Shown here one piece after another: positions 1 to 11,207 of a DNA stretch of 64,000 nucleotides; within the stretch, counting starts at the first letter, position 1; each line of letters opens with the position of its first letter. Position numbers and translations under genes: made by a program. The stretch comes from Paracamarosporium sp. OC-R06-R3. Taxonomy: Eukaryota; Ascomycota; Dothideomycetes; Pleosporales; Didymosphaeriaceae. The notes under the pieces are model-generated. The model was not told the DNA's origin. It was given only the letters and a program-made list of their open reading frames with translations, and did not search any database. Location of the stretch: the NCBI GenBank assembly GCA_019828545.1, contig JACVRA010000202.1:248001-312000 (forward strand), given 5' to 3'.

Positions 1-2353
1 CAGCCCACTCTGGATCCCACCAAGGACTACGTCAGCTGGGGCGTGACGCGCTGGGAGGCGGGCGAGGTCGCCTTTGACTTTACGCGCATTGTGCTCCTCC
101 TGGCCTTGATTGGCTTCTACCTGGCATTCGTAACACTGCCACAGCGAAAGTCTGCACAAGATTCCGGTAGCGCCAGCGAGACCACTTCGCTGCTCGGGAG
201 CGCTGAGCGGGAAGGTAGCGCGGGAAATGGTCACGCGAACGGCTCATATGGCTCGGTCCACCCTGTCGGTGGCAAACACCAACACACCGAAGGAGCTCCT
301 CCCGCTTGGAGCAGGCCCACGGGCGCACCCGCGCGCAGTTGGTGGGAGTACCTCAAGGGCTACAAGGTCTTCTTCCCGTATCTGTGGCCGTCGAAAGACC
401 GCCGCTTGCAGATCATGGTCATTGTCTGCTTCGTCATCGTCCTGCTTCAGCGTGTCGTCAACGTGCTCGTTCCCGATCAAATTGGCCGCATTACCGACAG
501 GCTTGAAGATGGATCGAGAGGAAACCCGTGGCAGGCCATTATGCTCTTCATCGCTTTCCGGTTTATCCAAGGCAACAACGGCCTGCTCGGGGCGATCCGA
601 TCGACGCTCTGGATCCCAGTAGGACAGTATTCCTATCGGGAATTGTCCGTCGCGGCATTTGAGCACGTGCACAGCCTCAGCTTGGATTTTCATCTCGGCA
701 AGAAGACGGGCGAGGTCCTCTCCGCTCTTGGCAAAGGCAGCTCTATTAACACCTTTTTGGAGCAGGTGACCTTTCAGGTCGTTCCGATGCTTGTCGATCT
801 CGCTGTTGCTGTTGGCTACTTTCTGTACAAGTTCGACGCTACTTATGCGCTAGTTCTCTGCATCGTCACGTTTTGGTACATCTACCTGACCATCCGCATG
901 GCACAATGGCGCGCTGAAATACGCCGCGAAATGGTCAATGCGGATCGTGAAGAAGATGCCGTCAAGTTAGTTTTGATCCCATGACACTATATCCTGTGTT
1001 GCTAACTCATGCAGGAATGACTCCATGGTATCGTATGAGACGGTCAAGTATTTCAACGCTGAGGCGTACGAGTTCAATCGGTACCGCAACGCAGTGCGCA
1101 AGTTCCAGGATGCAGAGTATACGGTTCTGTTTTCGCTTAACCTCATGAACGTCTCCCAAAACATGGTTTTCATGTTGGGGCTGCTTGTTGTCTGCTTCAT
1201 TGCAGCACATCAAGTCGTCAAAGGCGAACAAAAGACTGGTGATTTCGTTGCCCTCGTAACGTACATGGGTCAGCTGCAGAGCCCGCTCAATTTCTTCGGG
1301 ACATTCTACCGGATGATCCAATCTGCATTGATCAATTCGGAGCGTATGCTCGAGCTCTTCAAGGAGCAGCCGACCGTCGTGGACAAGCCGGACGCCCAGA
1401 CACTGCCGTCGTGCGAGGGTGATCTTCGCTTCAAGGATGTTCACTTTTCGTACGATGAACGCAAGCCTGCCCTTACTGGCTTAGATTTCCATTGCCCGCC
1501 CGGAACAACGACTGCGTTCGTCGGAGAGTCGGGCGGTGGTAAATCGACCGTTTTCCGTTTGATGTATCGCTTCTATAACACACAATCTGGTATCATTCAG
1601 ATTGACGGTAACGATGTTGAAAACCTTACCATTGACTCCGTTCGAAGCCACATTGGTGTTGTACCCCAGGACACGGTCTTGTTCAACGAATCGCTCATGT
1701 ATAATCTGAGGTACGCAAACCAAACGGCCACAGATGAGGAGGTATATGCTGCTTGCCGAGCCGCAAGTATCCACGACAAGATCTTGTCCTTCCCGGACAA
1801 GTACGATACCAAGGTTGGTGAGCGCGGTCTGCGCCTTTCAGGAGGTGAGAAGCAACGTGTAGCTATTGCCCGCACGATCCTGAAGAATCCACGCATCATC
1901 ATGCTTGACGAAGCGACCGCTGCCCTTGACACGGAGACGGAGCAACACATTCAGGAAGCCTTTACCACACTAGCACAGGGTCGCACTATGCTTATTATTG
2001 CCCACCGACTCAGTACCATTACTCATGCTGATCAGATCCTCGTGCTTCACAAGGGCAGGGTAGCTGAGCGCGGTACCCATGAAGAGCTCCTTGAGATGAA
2101 CGGGCACTATGCCGCCATGTGGAAGAAGCAGATCCGCGCACAAAGGGCCGCGGAACAGGCCAAGTTGCTCAAAGACAAAGCAGACAGGCTACGAAGAGAG
2201 TCGAAGGACGGTAACATCGGCCTTGGCGACGACAGTAGTAGCCACTCTGCCTTCTCTTCCGACGATGAACGGACAAAGAAGTCAAAGGCAGCTCAGCGGG
2301 CAAAAGACGACCGCGAAAACCAAGACAGGGGCAAACCTCCTGGGCATCCTTGA
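1..2353 (+). CDS. hmt1: HMT1-type vacuolar ABC transporter, 5' partial
   Basis: Half-type ABC exporter of the heavy metal tolerance (HMT1/ATM1-like) family. In fission yeast Hmt1 moves phytochelatins or related thiol conjugates into the vacuole. The frame is open from base 1, so the N-terminus lies outside the window. I splice exons 1-965 and 1015-2353; the 49-nt intron has donor GTTAGT, branch CTAAC and acceptor GCAG. Several hydrophobic spans precede the ABC membrane domain, which runs across the intron. The nucleotide-binding domain is complete: Walker A GESGGGKST near 1528, signature LSGGEKQRVAIART near 1840, Walker B IIMLDEATAALD near 1900, then the H-loop AHRLST near 2000. The C-terminus is a charged, low-complexity tail. 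The extra N-terminal membrane segments before the core favour HMT1 over mitochondrial ATM1. Family call is firm; substrate is inferred. Confidence 0.9.
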
Positions 2354-2964
2354 TGTCCCGATGACATGATGCACATGGATTGTGGATCGTCATGACACCA
2401 GAGGAGCAGAGCCGGATGCTCTCTACAAAAACTTTGAAGGCTATCCAGCCGGTCAAGAATTTTTGGTCGGGGCTGCGCTTTGCAGTCCACGAATGCGACC
2501 CCTTTCCCTTTCTGTCCATAAAATGTTTCCTGTCCAAAAGACTTTCTTGTATTTTTTGTATACGTTCCTAGCTTTCCTTTCCTTAGCTCTCCTTTGCTTC
2601 CACCGTTCGCGGCTACGGCCTGGCGGCGATCTCGACATGGCGTAAGTGGTGGGATCGATGTTTTTGTACGTTCCGGTGTCTTCCGCTCTTTGGTCGCTTT
2701 GCGAGGCGTTCACGGGGAAGACATGGTCACGGATTGACGTCATGGGCGGCTTAATGATGGGGCAGGAGGCTCAGTGTTTGTCTGTTTTGGAAGCGCGAGG
2801 GCATCATTTTACAGGCCCAGCACGGGGATAGATACACGGTGGCGTGCTTGGATGTCGTTGTACTGTGTAGGCGCCGGGCAGGCGGACAAAAAGTGCACAG
2901 CAGGTCTTTTGACGGATCTGCTTTCGCAGCGGGCGGGGACAACAGGGCGGACCGAGCGGTGAAT

Positions 2965-2984
2965 AGCAGCAGCAGCAGCAGCAG
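2965..2984. repeat. (AGC)n microsatellite
   Basis: About seven tandem AGC triplets in non-coding DNA between the ABC transporter and the methyltransferase. Confidence 0.9.
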
Positions 2985-3470
2985 AAAAGAGTGCTTGAAC
3001 AGCGCATTGCTCCGCTGAAATAGATAGACTGGTCTCACATGCATGCCCCGTCCCCCCATGACCTGCGTTGCTGGACGCATCCGCATCGTGAGCGTACTCG
3101 CCGTATAGACGAGGCACAGCAGCAGCCCCCAACCGCCATCAGCCCCCTCACGCCCGACCCGGCAGATCGGCGCCACTCCTGTCCGAAGACCCGGTAGCGA
3201 CGGGTGCTCCTGAGAAACTTTATTCTCCGAGCACACGGTGGCCTATGCCATGGTGAATACGAGCGTCGAGGCGTGCCGGCGTCTCAGCGCAGGCGCGCGC
3301 CTGCCGCGGCCTGAGCACATCCTTTGGCACTGCGGCGGCCGGGGACGTCGGCGCACGCTGGTCCTCGGCTGTCGCCCGATCGGCGCACGCGTAGGGCCAT
3401 CCGATCTGCTGCTAGCGATCTTCAGTGTTGGGGCCCTGGTCGCTTGCGCTGGGCTGGGCTGGTCGCATCG

Positions 3471-3507
3471 AGCAGCGCAGCGCAGCGCAGCGCATCGCAT
3501 CGCATCC
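3471..3507. repeat. CGCAG then CGCAT short tandem repeat
   Basis: Four or so pentamers of the type CGCAG run directly into pentamers of the type CGCAT. It looks like a compound microsatellite in which one base of the unit changed part-way. Non-coding context. Confidence 0.85.
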
Positions 3508-3893
3508 TCTCAGTCGCAATCCTGACTTTCTGCCTGAGTTCTCCCGCTTTCGTCCTGCGCTGCTTCTTCGTCGTCGTCGCATATACGTCGCTGCGCAGAT
3601 ACTCTGGCCGCAGCTGCACGTGGCCAAGCCCGCGACCGAGTGGCCCTCGTCAGGTCTGGGCCGCGGCTAGTGGGACGCAGCGGAGGTCCGCGCTGGAATA
3701 GGTATACATTTATCGGGGATCGAGCAGTGGTGTGACAGGCAGTGCGTTGATTTCCCGCGCAGCATCGCGAGCGCGCCGTCAGGAAGCTGTTTGCGTGGCG
3801 TTGGAGCGCACTTGTGCTGCATTGCATGTGAAGGTCGGACCGGACAAAGAAATTGCGCCATCAAAGGACGGTACCGTACCGGAGTCGCGGGGA

Positions 3894-3901
3894 TATATAA
3901 G
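3894..3901 (+). promoter_or_regulatory. TATA element for methyltransferase gene
   Basis: TATATAAG lies about 150 bp upstream of the proposed start at 4047, a usual distance for a fungal TATA plus leader. Assigned from sequence and spacing only. Confidence 0.45.
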
Positions 3902-4046
3902 AGGGGTACGTACGAGGGAGATCTGGAAGGGAGGCAGAGCAAGAGCTGGGGAAGCTGGGTCCAAGGGATACAAGAGTCGCATATCCATCGGTTGAGCTGC
4001 TCTGCTGCTGCGCTGCGCGTTGTGCGCGTCGTGGGAAGCTATCAGC

Positions 4047-5269
4047 ATGGACAAGATGAGACCTGAGGATGCCAATATCGTCGTCGTAGGTGGTCGATTC
4101 CTCTTCATGTCATGTCAATTCAACTTCTCACTCCGCGATCCTCCTATCCTCCCCATGCCATGCGTACACTCATTCAACCCACCCACCCAACTCCCGTCTA
4201 TGCCCCCCTAAGCTCAGCCTTGCACACCACCTACCTCCCATTCAACCCAAGCATCCCCTCCTAACACGCCACCAAGGACTCGACCTACTCCCGCTACCAC
4301 GAGTCCGACGACGACGACTCCCTCTCCTACACATCCGGGCAATCCCTCGCCTCAAGCGTAACCCGCTACCGGTACGAAAACGGCCGCCGCTACCACGCCT
4401 ACCGCGAAGGCTCGTACTACGGCCCCAACGACGAAACCTACTCCAACTACGAAACCATCGTGCACCACCTCTGGCTCCTCACGCTAGACGACAAACTCTA
4501 CCTCGCGCCGATCGCGCACCCCACGCGCATCCTCGACGTAGGCACCGGCACGGGGCTCTGGGCCGTCGACATGGCAGACTCGCACCCAGACGCGAGTATC
4601 CTCGCCACAGACCTCAGCCCCACGCAGACTACGACCGCGCCGCCCAACATCCGCTTCGAGATCGACGACGCCGCTAGTGAGTGGACGTATGCACCCGCTG
4701 CCTTCGACTACGTCCATGTCCGCGGGCTCACGGGGTGCATCCGCGACTGGCCGTTTCTCTACTCCCAGGTGTACGCGCACCTTGCGCCGGGGGGATGGTT
4801 CGAGCACGCCGAGTTCTCAGTGGAGACGAATGCGGACCCGGAGGGCGGGACCAAGGCGGATAAAATGTACCACGAGTTTTCGCAGACGATACTGCGTGTA
4901 GGTGCTGAGAAGACGGGGCAGCGATTCGACACGCTGCTGCACATGCGGGGGTGGATGGAAGACGCGGGGTTCGTGGACGTGGTAGAAGAAAAGTTCATCT
5001 GGCCGATTGGGCCGTGGGCGAAGGATGCGCGGCTGAAGGATATGGGACGGTGGGGGGAGAGGAACTGGGCGGATGGGCTCGAGGGCTGGGTCATGGCGTT
5101 GTATACGCGCATCCTGGGGTGGACGTATGAGCAGGTTAAGGAGTTTGTGAGGGAGTTCCGCGCCGTGATTAAGGATCGGAAGAATCATTTTTATCATGAG
5201 GTTCGGTGTGTGTATGGGAGGAAGCCGAGGGAGGGAGAGGTCGTGGGGAAGAGGGGAGAGACGGCGTAG
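4047..5269 (+). CDS. LaeA-like SAM-dependent methyltransferase
   Basis: Predicted 343-residue class I methyltransferase of the large fungal LaeA-like family. LaeA itself is a nuclear regulator of secondary metabolism, but most relatives have unknown substrates. Exons are 4047-4085 and 4277-5269. The first exon is short and less certain: its donor is GTAGGT, and the acceptor follows a CTAAC branch at 4261; an upstream in-frame ATG exists at 4020. The main exon shows the family N-terminal pattern (SSVTRYRYENGRRYHAYREG), then SAM motif I as LDVGTGTGLWAVDMA, an acidic motif II region ILATDLS, and the post-motif APGGWFEHAEFSV. No membrane segment or signal peptide is visible. No biosynthetic backbone enzyme sits beside it, so a pathway role cannot be read from context. 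Family call is secure, function open. Confidence 0.85.
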
Positions 5270-5857
5270 AGGCAGCTTGAGGCTGAGAGGGAAAATTTGG
5301 ATGGCTATGAGATGTCCTGGGATAGAAGAGGTTAAAAGGAGGCTGCATGTCCAACACTTCTGGCGGGGTACAGCTGGGTTAGTGCCCGGGTGGCTGCTCT
5401 GTGTATTGCATTTGACGGCGCTGGTGGTCTTTTAGTCTTTGTCTCGCTCCATGTCGAGGTCTGCATTGCTGGTGGTATTCTGCTTTCGCGCTCACGCTAG
5501 AGTTGCCTCGCGCCACATCAAAATAACTCAAAAGAGTATGAATGAAATATTGTTGTTATCGTGATGCTTCGTATTCTTTCATTAATCTACTGAAACTAGC
5601 TCTCGGAATGCTACAATAGAGCGTACACCAAGGGCATCCCTCCCGCCTATGTCATGCCCAATCGGGAGTGGTTAAGACGGTCACCATGCCAAGATCTTTG
5701 TAGACTGACTTGCTGAATACAAGGCAGATCAATGGAGTCTCCCCGTTCATAAACACGGGGGAAACCCATAAACAAGTGGCACTGGGGGCGGGGGCTCCAC
5801 ATGGGTAAAAGAGCATGTCACGCTCCTTTCGTCATCTACGGATGAGCAGACAGACTT
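5270..5857. other. Intergenic, convergent 3' regions
   Basis: Lies between the 3' ends of the methyltransferase and RPN11, which run towards each other. AT-richer than the flanks. I see no gene or repeat here. Confidence 0.6.
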
Positions 5858-7080
5858 CTAGTCCTCCATCTCCACGTCGTCGTCCGCTGGTTGTTGTCCA
5901 TTTGACTTTCCGTTCGTTTTCGGCACCGACGCCTCCTTGTCGATCATTTGCCGTGAGACGGAGACGATATTGTCTTCGATGAGGCGCTGGCCCACGTCTT
6001 CCAGATCTGGGGTGTGTTAGCTTGTATTCACATATTCCCGGCGAAATCACGTACGTTTCTTCGGGTCGACCTTGCCAACGTAACGCGTCTTGAGCTGATC
6101 CTTAGTCAGCTCCGTCTCCTCCTTCACACGCTTCTCGTAGCCCTCGGCCAGCGACACCAGCTTTTGCAGGCTATCTTTATTTCTCTCGCCCTCGTCCCGG
6201 AAATCATTCATCATTAACGCCTCGGTCCATACGTGCTTGTGCAGGTTCATGAGCATGTTCTCCTCAAGCGCTGTCTTCCGGTAATTGATGCCAATGGAGT
6301 AGTAGTGGCGGTTTAGTCCGTGGATAAGCGCCTGAATAGAGGGTTTGTTCAGGTGGCCAACGTTCGACGTAGTCTGGCGGGGCTCGTGACCCATCATGAG
6401 GGTTTGCGGGTTGATTAAGCGGAAGGCGTCGATAACGACCTTGCCCTTGACGGACTGTATCGGATCTACGACTACTGCGACAGCGCGAGGAGTGAGCTGC
6501 TCGAAGGATTGTTGCGTGTTGATATCGACCGAGGAAAGCCAGCAGCCGAAACCAGGATGCGAGTGGTACCAGCCTACAACAGTCTCTTGCCTGGCGACAT
6601 GTCAGTTTGCCGCCCAAGTCGACGCTTAGCTATATGCATACCGTCCAGTCTGCCGCAGCATATCCATCATCTTCGTCTGGAACACCGGGTCTACAGCTTC
6701 CACGGAAACACCGGTTCCGGACTGTGGCATCGCAAATACATCCACCACGCGTACTGTGTAATCGTCCACGAATTCGCCCAGCATCAGACCCATGACCTCC
6801 ATAGGCACACCAGCGCGGCCGTGCCGCAGCATCTTGAGGAGAGCGAGTGACGAGATGTAGACGGTTTCCGAGTTATCGATGAGGTTGGTGTCCTGCAACT
6901 GTCAGCGCCGGACTTTGGATGAAACTGGAGCTGCAAGCAGCGGCTTCCAAGCAGCAGCATCACGAAATAGCTGGAATGCAAGCTGCACGAGCACGACGGT
7001 GAACGTAGACATACACCTTGTTGACCACCCATGCCGCCCATACTCTGGGCGGCGGCGAGCATCCTGCTTAACCGGTCCAT
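5858..7080 (-). CDS. rpn11: 26S proteasome lid deubiquitinase Rpn11
   Basis: JAMM/MPN+ zinc isopeptidase of the proteasome lid; it removes ubiquitin chains from substrates as they enter the core. I splice four exons on the minus strand: 7080-7015, 6892-6642, 6590-6055 and 6006-5858. This gives 333 residues, close to the known ~310-335. Donors are GTATGT, GTATGC and GTACGT. The JAMM motif is intact: H115-S-H117 in YHSHPGFG, then S125 and D128 in SSVD, with the upstream Glu in [11 protein letters not shown]. The insert and C-terminal helices ([20 protein letters not shown]) match fungal and animal Rpn11 closely. The tail ends in an acidic stretch, DDDVEMED. The gene is divergent from RPD3 across 396 bp. 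Identity is essentially certain. Confidence 0.97.
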
Positions 7081-7476
7081 GGCGCGGGTTTTTCGGTCGG
7101 AATAGGGTACTCGTTAACGCGTCTGTCGAGGGCAGAAGGGCGAGAGATCTGGTGAGGGGCAATATGTAATGCGATGATGAGGCAGCGGCGACTTGACCGG
7201 AGGTGTAAACGGCAAGCTCGCCCGGTGCATAGTTTGGCCGGGCGCCGGACAGGGATCTAGCGGGGATTGGAGCTTGCGCCCGTAGCTTCGCCATCCACCA
7301 TCTTTCCCAACGCATTCAGTATCGTCACCGCTCCTACAGTGCTAGCGCCGATACGCGTCCCTTCCGCGCCTCGCCGACCGCCTCTTCATTCTTTGCTCAA
7401 TCTGCTTGCTGTCGCGATTTGACTTTCTCTTCCAGACTGCGATTTGCGCGGCGCCGCTCCCACTCGCGCGCCCGCC
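7081..7476. promoter_or_regulatory. Divergent promoter RPN11/RPD3
   Basis: 396 bp separate the two head-to-head start codons and must contain both promoters and leaders. No TATA box or clear proteasome-associated control element was recognised by eye. Confidence 0.6.
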
Positions 7477-9539
7477 ATGGACAACGCCGATGCCGCGGGC
7501 CCAACCGCCTCCAACTCCCTCAATGGGGTGGCCTCTCAGCCCAAGAAGGTCGCCTACTTCTACGACTCCGACGTGGGCAACTATGCATATGTCTCCGGTC
7601 ATCCTATGAAGCCGCACCGGATACGAATGGCACACAGCTTGATTATGAATTACGGCCTGTACACCAAAATGGAGATCTACGTGCGTCGCATTTTTCAGAA
7701 GCTCCCGACGAGGTACTGACTATTTCCAGCGCGCAAAGCCGGCCTCCAAATACGAGATGACCCAGTTCCACACCGACGAGTACATCGATTTCCTCCACAA
7801 GGTCACGCCTGACAACATGGACAACTTTTCCAAAGAACAAAGCAAATACAACGTCGGAGATGACTGTCCTGTGTTCGATGGCCTCTTTGAGTTCTGTGGT
7901 ATAAGTGCTGGCGGCACAATGGAGGGTGCCGCCCGTTTGAACAGAGGCAAATGCGATGTGGCTGTGAACTGGGCTGGCGGCCTGCATCACGCGAAGAAAA
8001 GCGAGGCCAGTGGTTTCTGCTATGTGAACGGTGAGATCTTCAGTATCTGTAACCTGTGATTTCCCCGACTGACTTTGTAGATATCGTTCTCGGAATCATC
8101 GAGCTCTTGCGATACAAGCAACGCGTTTTGTATATCGATATCGATGTACACCACGGAGATGGTGTCGAAGAGGCTTTCTACACGACCGACCGCGTCATGA
8201 CCGTTTCCTTCCATAAGTACGGCGAGTACTTCCCCGGTACCGGCGAACTGAGGGATATTGGTGTGGGCAACGGCAAGCACTACGCCGTCAACTTTCCGCT
8301 ACGTGACGGTATCACCGATGAAACATACCGCAACGTTTTCGAGCCGGTCATTGAGGCTGTCATGACCTATTACTGCCCCGAAGCCATCGTTCTTCAATGC
8401 GGTGGTGACAGTTTGTCTGGCGACAGACTTGGTTGTTTCAACCTCAGCATGGACGGTCACGCAAACTGCGTGCGCTACGTAAAAAGCTTTGCAGTTCCAG
8501 TCATTGTGCTTGGCGGTGGTGGTTACACCATGAGGAACGTTGCGCGAACCTGGGCTTATGAGACTGGCCAGCTGGTGAACCAGCACATGGAGAAGCAACT
8601 GCCTTTCAATGACTATTACGAGTATTTCGCTCCGGATTACGAACTAGATGTCCGGCCGTCAAACATGGAAAATGCGAACTCGGCTGACTATCTCCACAAA
8701 ATCAAGTCGTCTGTAATCGACAGCATTAGGCGAACCGGAAAGCCGTCAGTGGAGGCATTTACCAACATCCCTGATAACCCACCTCAACTTGCAGGTTACG
8801 ACTCTGATGCTGAAGAGGAGATGAATGATATCGACGCTGACGAGAACCCCGATGTACGCGCTACGCAGCGACAACGCGATCAACAGATCGAGGCTGATGG
8901 GGAGCTCTACGACCCGAGTGATGACGAAGACTATAAGAATGGTCTTGGCGTGCGACGGCAGCCAGGCGCTAGGAGGAAGCGCAACATCATGGACTTCCAA
9001 AACCCCAATGCGGATGATGGTGCAGAGACTCCAAATGGCACCCGTGGGCTCAACGGAGAGCCTGCGCGACGACGAAGATCTGTTTCTGGAGCGTCGTCTG
9101 CCCAGCCTGCTAATGGCACTGGTTCAGGAACCCGAACACCAGCCATTCCTGCTGCTGCTGACCAAGATGGCGATATCGAAATGGACGAAGCCGAAGGAGC
9201 CACCGTTCCAGCTGCGAGTGGTCAGTAAACCTTCCCAATTTGATTCCTCCAAACATATCCTGACAATCCAACTTAGGTCCTTCAGAAGCCGTCCCGGCCA
9301 CTGAGTCGAGGACACAATCGCCTCCAGTAGTACCGACCCCACCAGAGTCGCCCGCAGCGCAGCCTGCAGCTACAGCAACACCCGCTGAAGATGTTGAGAT
9401 GGCCGGCGCAAAAGAGGAGCAGGCCGAGGCTGAGGATAAGGATAAGGCACAAGCAAAAGAAGAGGGTCAGTCGGAGAGAGACACGGAGAACGTTAAGGGC
9501 GAGGTGCGTGCAGAGGTTGCTAAAGAAGGAGAATCTTGA
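7477..9539 (+). CDS. rpd3: Class I histone deacetylase Rpd3/RpdA
   Basis: Zinc-dependent lysine deacetylase, the catalytic subunit of Rpd3L/Rpd3S/Sin3-type corepressors in the nucleus. Exons 7477-7680, 7730-8030, 8081-9220 and 9277-9539 give 635 residues. The start has a strong context (CCGCCATGG). Visible catalytic features are [22 protein letters not shown] (charge-relay histidines), [16 protein letters not shown] (zinc Asp and His), and the C-terminal core [14 protein letters not shown]. Beyond the core lies a long acidic and low-complexity tail, as in Aspergillus RpdA, where such a tail is reported to be essential. The last intron (9221-9276) has donor GTCAGT with branch CTGAC and acceptor TTAG; without splicing it the frame stops three codons later. 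Exon 4 then reads as 87 acidic, Ala/Glu-rich residues. Enzyme identity is certain; the last intron is well supported but non-canonical. Confidence 0.95.
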
Positions 9540-9937
9540 AAGGCCACTGAACGAAAAAAAAAACACGGCTCACAGAGCCTCATTTACGAAAGCGGGCGTT
9601 TTAAGGGTTGGGTGTCTGATACGATACCTATTTGATCATTTTGTTCTTCCATGGCGTGGCGTGGCGCGGAGAGTTGATTGGTTTGCATTACTATGGTTTC
9701 TACCAAGATTTTATCGATCCAGTCTACACTGTCTTGAACTATGAAGTGATACGTCTTTCATCCATATGTGTTCCCAGTGTATACTCTGTGATGCTCCAGA
9801 AACCAATAGCTCCTCTCGGCCCATTTCGGTAAGCTCGCAGCCAGCGCCGAACCTCGGTATCTCGTCCACTATCCGAACTACAAACACCGCAACGACTACC
9901 CAAATGCATACCAATCTCCCTCCCTGACTCTACCCAT
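9540..9937. other. Intergenic; contains a dispersed-repeat copy
   Basis: 3' region of RPD3 and leader of the phosphatase gene. It contains the first copy of a diverged repeat (9721-9815). Confidence 0.6.
9721..9815 (+). repeat. Dispersed repeat copy A
   Basis: About 90 bp matching 12534-12620 in the same orientation, with the shared core CACTGTCTTGAACTRTGARG followed by ATACGT and, further on, TGTATAC-CTGTG and GATGCT-CAGAAAC. Nearly all differences I can align in the matching blocks are transitions. Confidence 0.7.
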
Positions 9938-10552
9938 ATGTCCTACCTCCTCCACGGCAGTACCTCACATACAGGCATGGGCTGGGTCGATCTCATCCCT
10001 CGGGCAGGCAACCTCTACATCGGCGGCTTGTACGCACTCTACCAGACAGATCTCATCAAAGCCGCTGGGATAACACACGTCCTCTCGGTAGTAGACTATG
10101 AGCCCAGACTTGACTCAACAGATCATCTCAAGGGCCTGAAGAAAATGCATGTCTGGGCTGAGGACGACCCGAATGAGGACTTGCTAAAGTGGTTTGAGCG
10201 GACGGGGAAGTTTATTAGAGAGGGATTAGAGGGGGGAGGGGAGAATGGTGGTGGCGTGTTTGTACATTGCGCGATGGGGAAGAGTAGGAGTGCGGCGGTT
10301 GTGGTGGCGTATTTGATGGAGAGGTATGGAGTTGGTTGGGAGGAAGGGTTGAAGTGGGTTGAGGAGGGGAGACCGGTATGTGATCCTAACCCGGGGTTTA
10401 AAGAGCAGTTGGAGGTTTGGAGGAGGATGTTGAAAGAGGATGAGACGGGGAGGAAGAGGGTGTATGAGGAATGGAGCAAGAGGAGGTTTAAGGGGAGTTC
10501 GTGGGAGTGGGAAAAGAGGGTTGAGAGTGAAAGGGGTAAGGCTATGCTGTGA
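9938..10552 (+). CDS. Dual-specificity protein phosphatase
   Basis: Intronless gene for 204 residues. The dual-specificity phosphatase fold hydrolyses phosphate from Ser/Thr/Tyr (or non-protein substrates) through a cysteinyl-phosphate intermediate. The P-loop is intact: H110-C111-AMGKSRS, matching HCxxGxSRS. The general-acid Asp is most likely D76 or D77 in AEDDPNED. The N-terminus (VDLIPRAGNLYIGGLYAL) is the usual DUSP start, with ITHVLSV as the first beta/alpha unit. It resembles the catalytic half of Yvh1-type proteins, but the cysteine-rich zinc-binding C-terminal domain of Yvh1 is absent; after the catalytic domain only a charged helix remains. It could be a stand-alone DUSP paralog. 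No signal peptide or membrane segment. Confidence 0.85.
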   Translation: MSYLLHGSTSHTGMGWVDLIPRAGNLYIGGLYALYQTDLIKAAGITHVLSVVDYEPRLDSTDHLKGLKKMHVWAEDDPNEDLLKWFERTGKFIREGLEGGGENGGGVFVHCAMGKSRSAAVVVAYLMERYGVGWEEGLKWVEEGRPVCDPNPGFKEQLEVWRRMLKEDETGRKRVYEEWSKRRFKGSSWEWEKRVESERGKAML

Positions 10553-11207
10553 GGCACATCTGTTGCTGTCGATGATCCGGATGGACAAGACACGAAAAAA
10601 TCTTAGAGCAGAGTACAGCGTGTTGACCCAGGAGGTGCTTCAAGAACAGAGCACTCAGATTGATACCCAGGCTCTATAGAGGTTCTGCTCAGCCGACTAG
10701 TGCAGATCTTTGAAGGGTCTTCGTATATGACCTCCCATTTTTGAGGATATATGCGCTATCGAGATGTCACTGCCCGTTGTGACATCAAACTTTACGTTAC
10801 TTCGAATAGGGACGACTCTGCTTGATCACTACCGGAGAAGCGTATTGAGCATCAGATTTCACAGGTGAATATGAGAGTGGCTACAATTGCTCCCGCAGGT
10901 GCAACTGTAAGTTAACCTGGCCATATCGGGTAAGCGCGAGGATTGTAAAGTCTGGTGAGGGTAGGAGTAGAGCAACTACACCTTCCCTTCGCGTCAAACA
11001 GCCTTTGACAACCTGAAATGCACACCAGAGTCAGGTACAATACCATACGTAGACCTGAATAAAACGGTAAGTCCACCCCTCTGTGCTCATAGCGGAGACA
11101 AGTACCTTGCGCAGCCACTGACCTGTTATATCAAGACTTCTCTATCTCACCACTTCTACAGCTATATCATCGGACACGGAGCCAGGACAAGCTAGATTTG
11201 CCATACA
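10553..11207. other. Intergenic, nothing recognised
   Basis: 655 bp between the phosphatase and the RING gene. Short frames only. I see no RNA gene or repeat. Confidence 0.5.

Larger units (their letters stand above)
2354..4046. other. Intergenic, GC-rich, no supported gene
   Basis: Several short open frames exist on both strands but none has recognisable domains, coherent introns or a convincing composition. The stretch holds the 3' region of the ABC transporter, a CAG run, a CGCAG/CATCG run and, near its right end, a TATA element for the methyltransferase. Confidence 0.6.

Noticed and set aside
2751..3236. 161-codon frame opposite the ABC transporter 3' region
   Set aside because: Includes a Leu run created by the AGC microsatellite; no other support.
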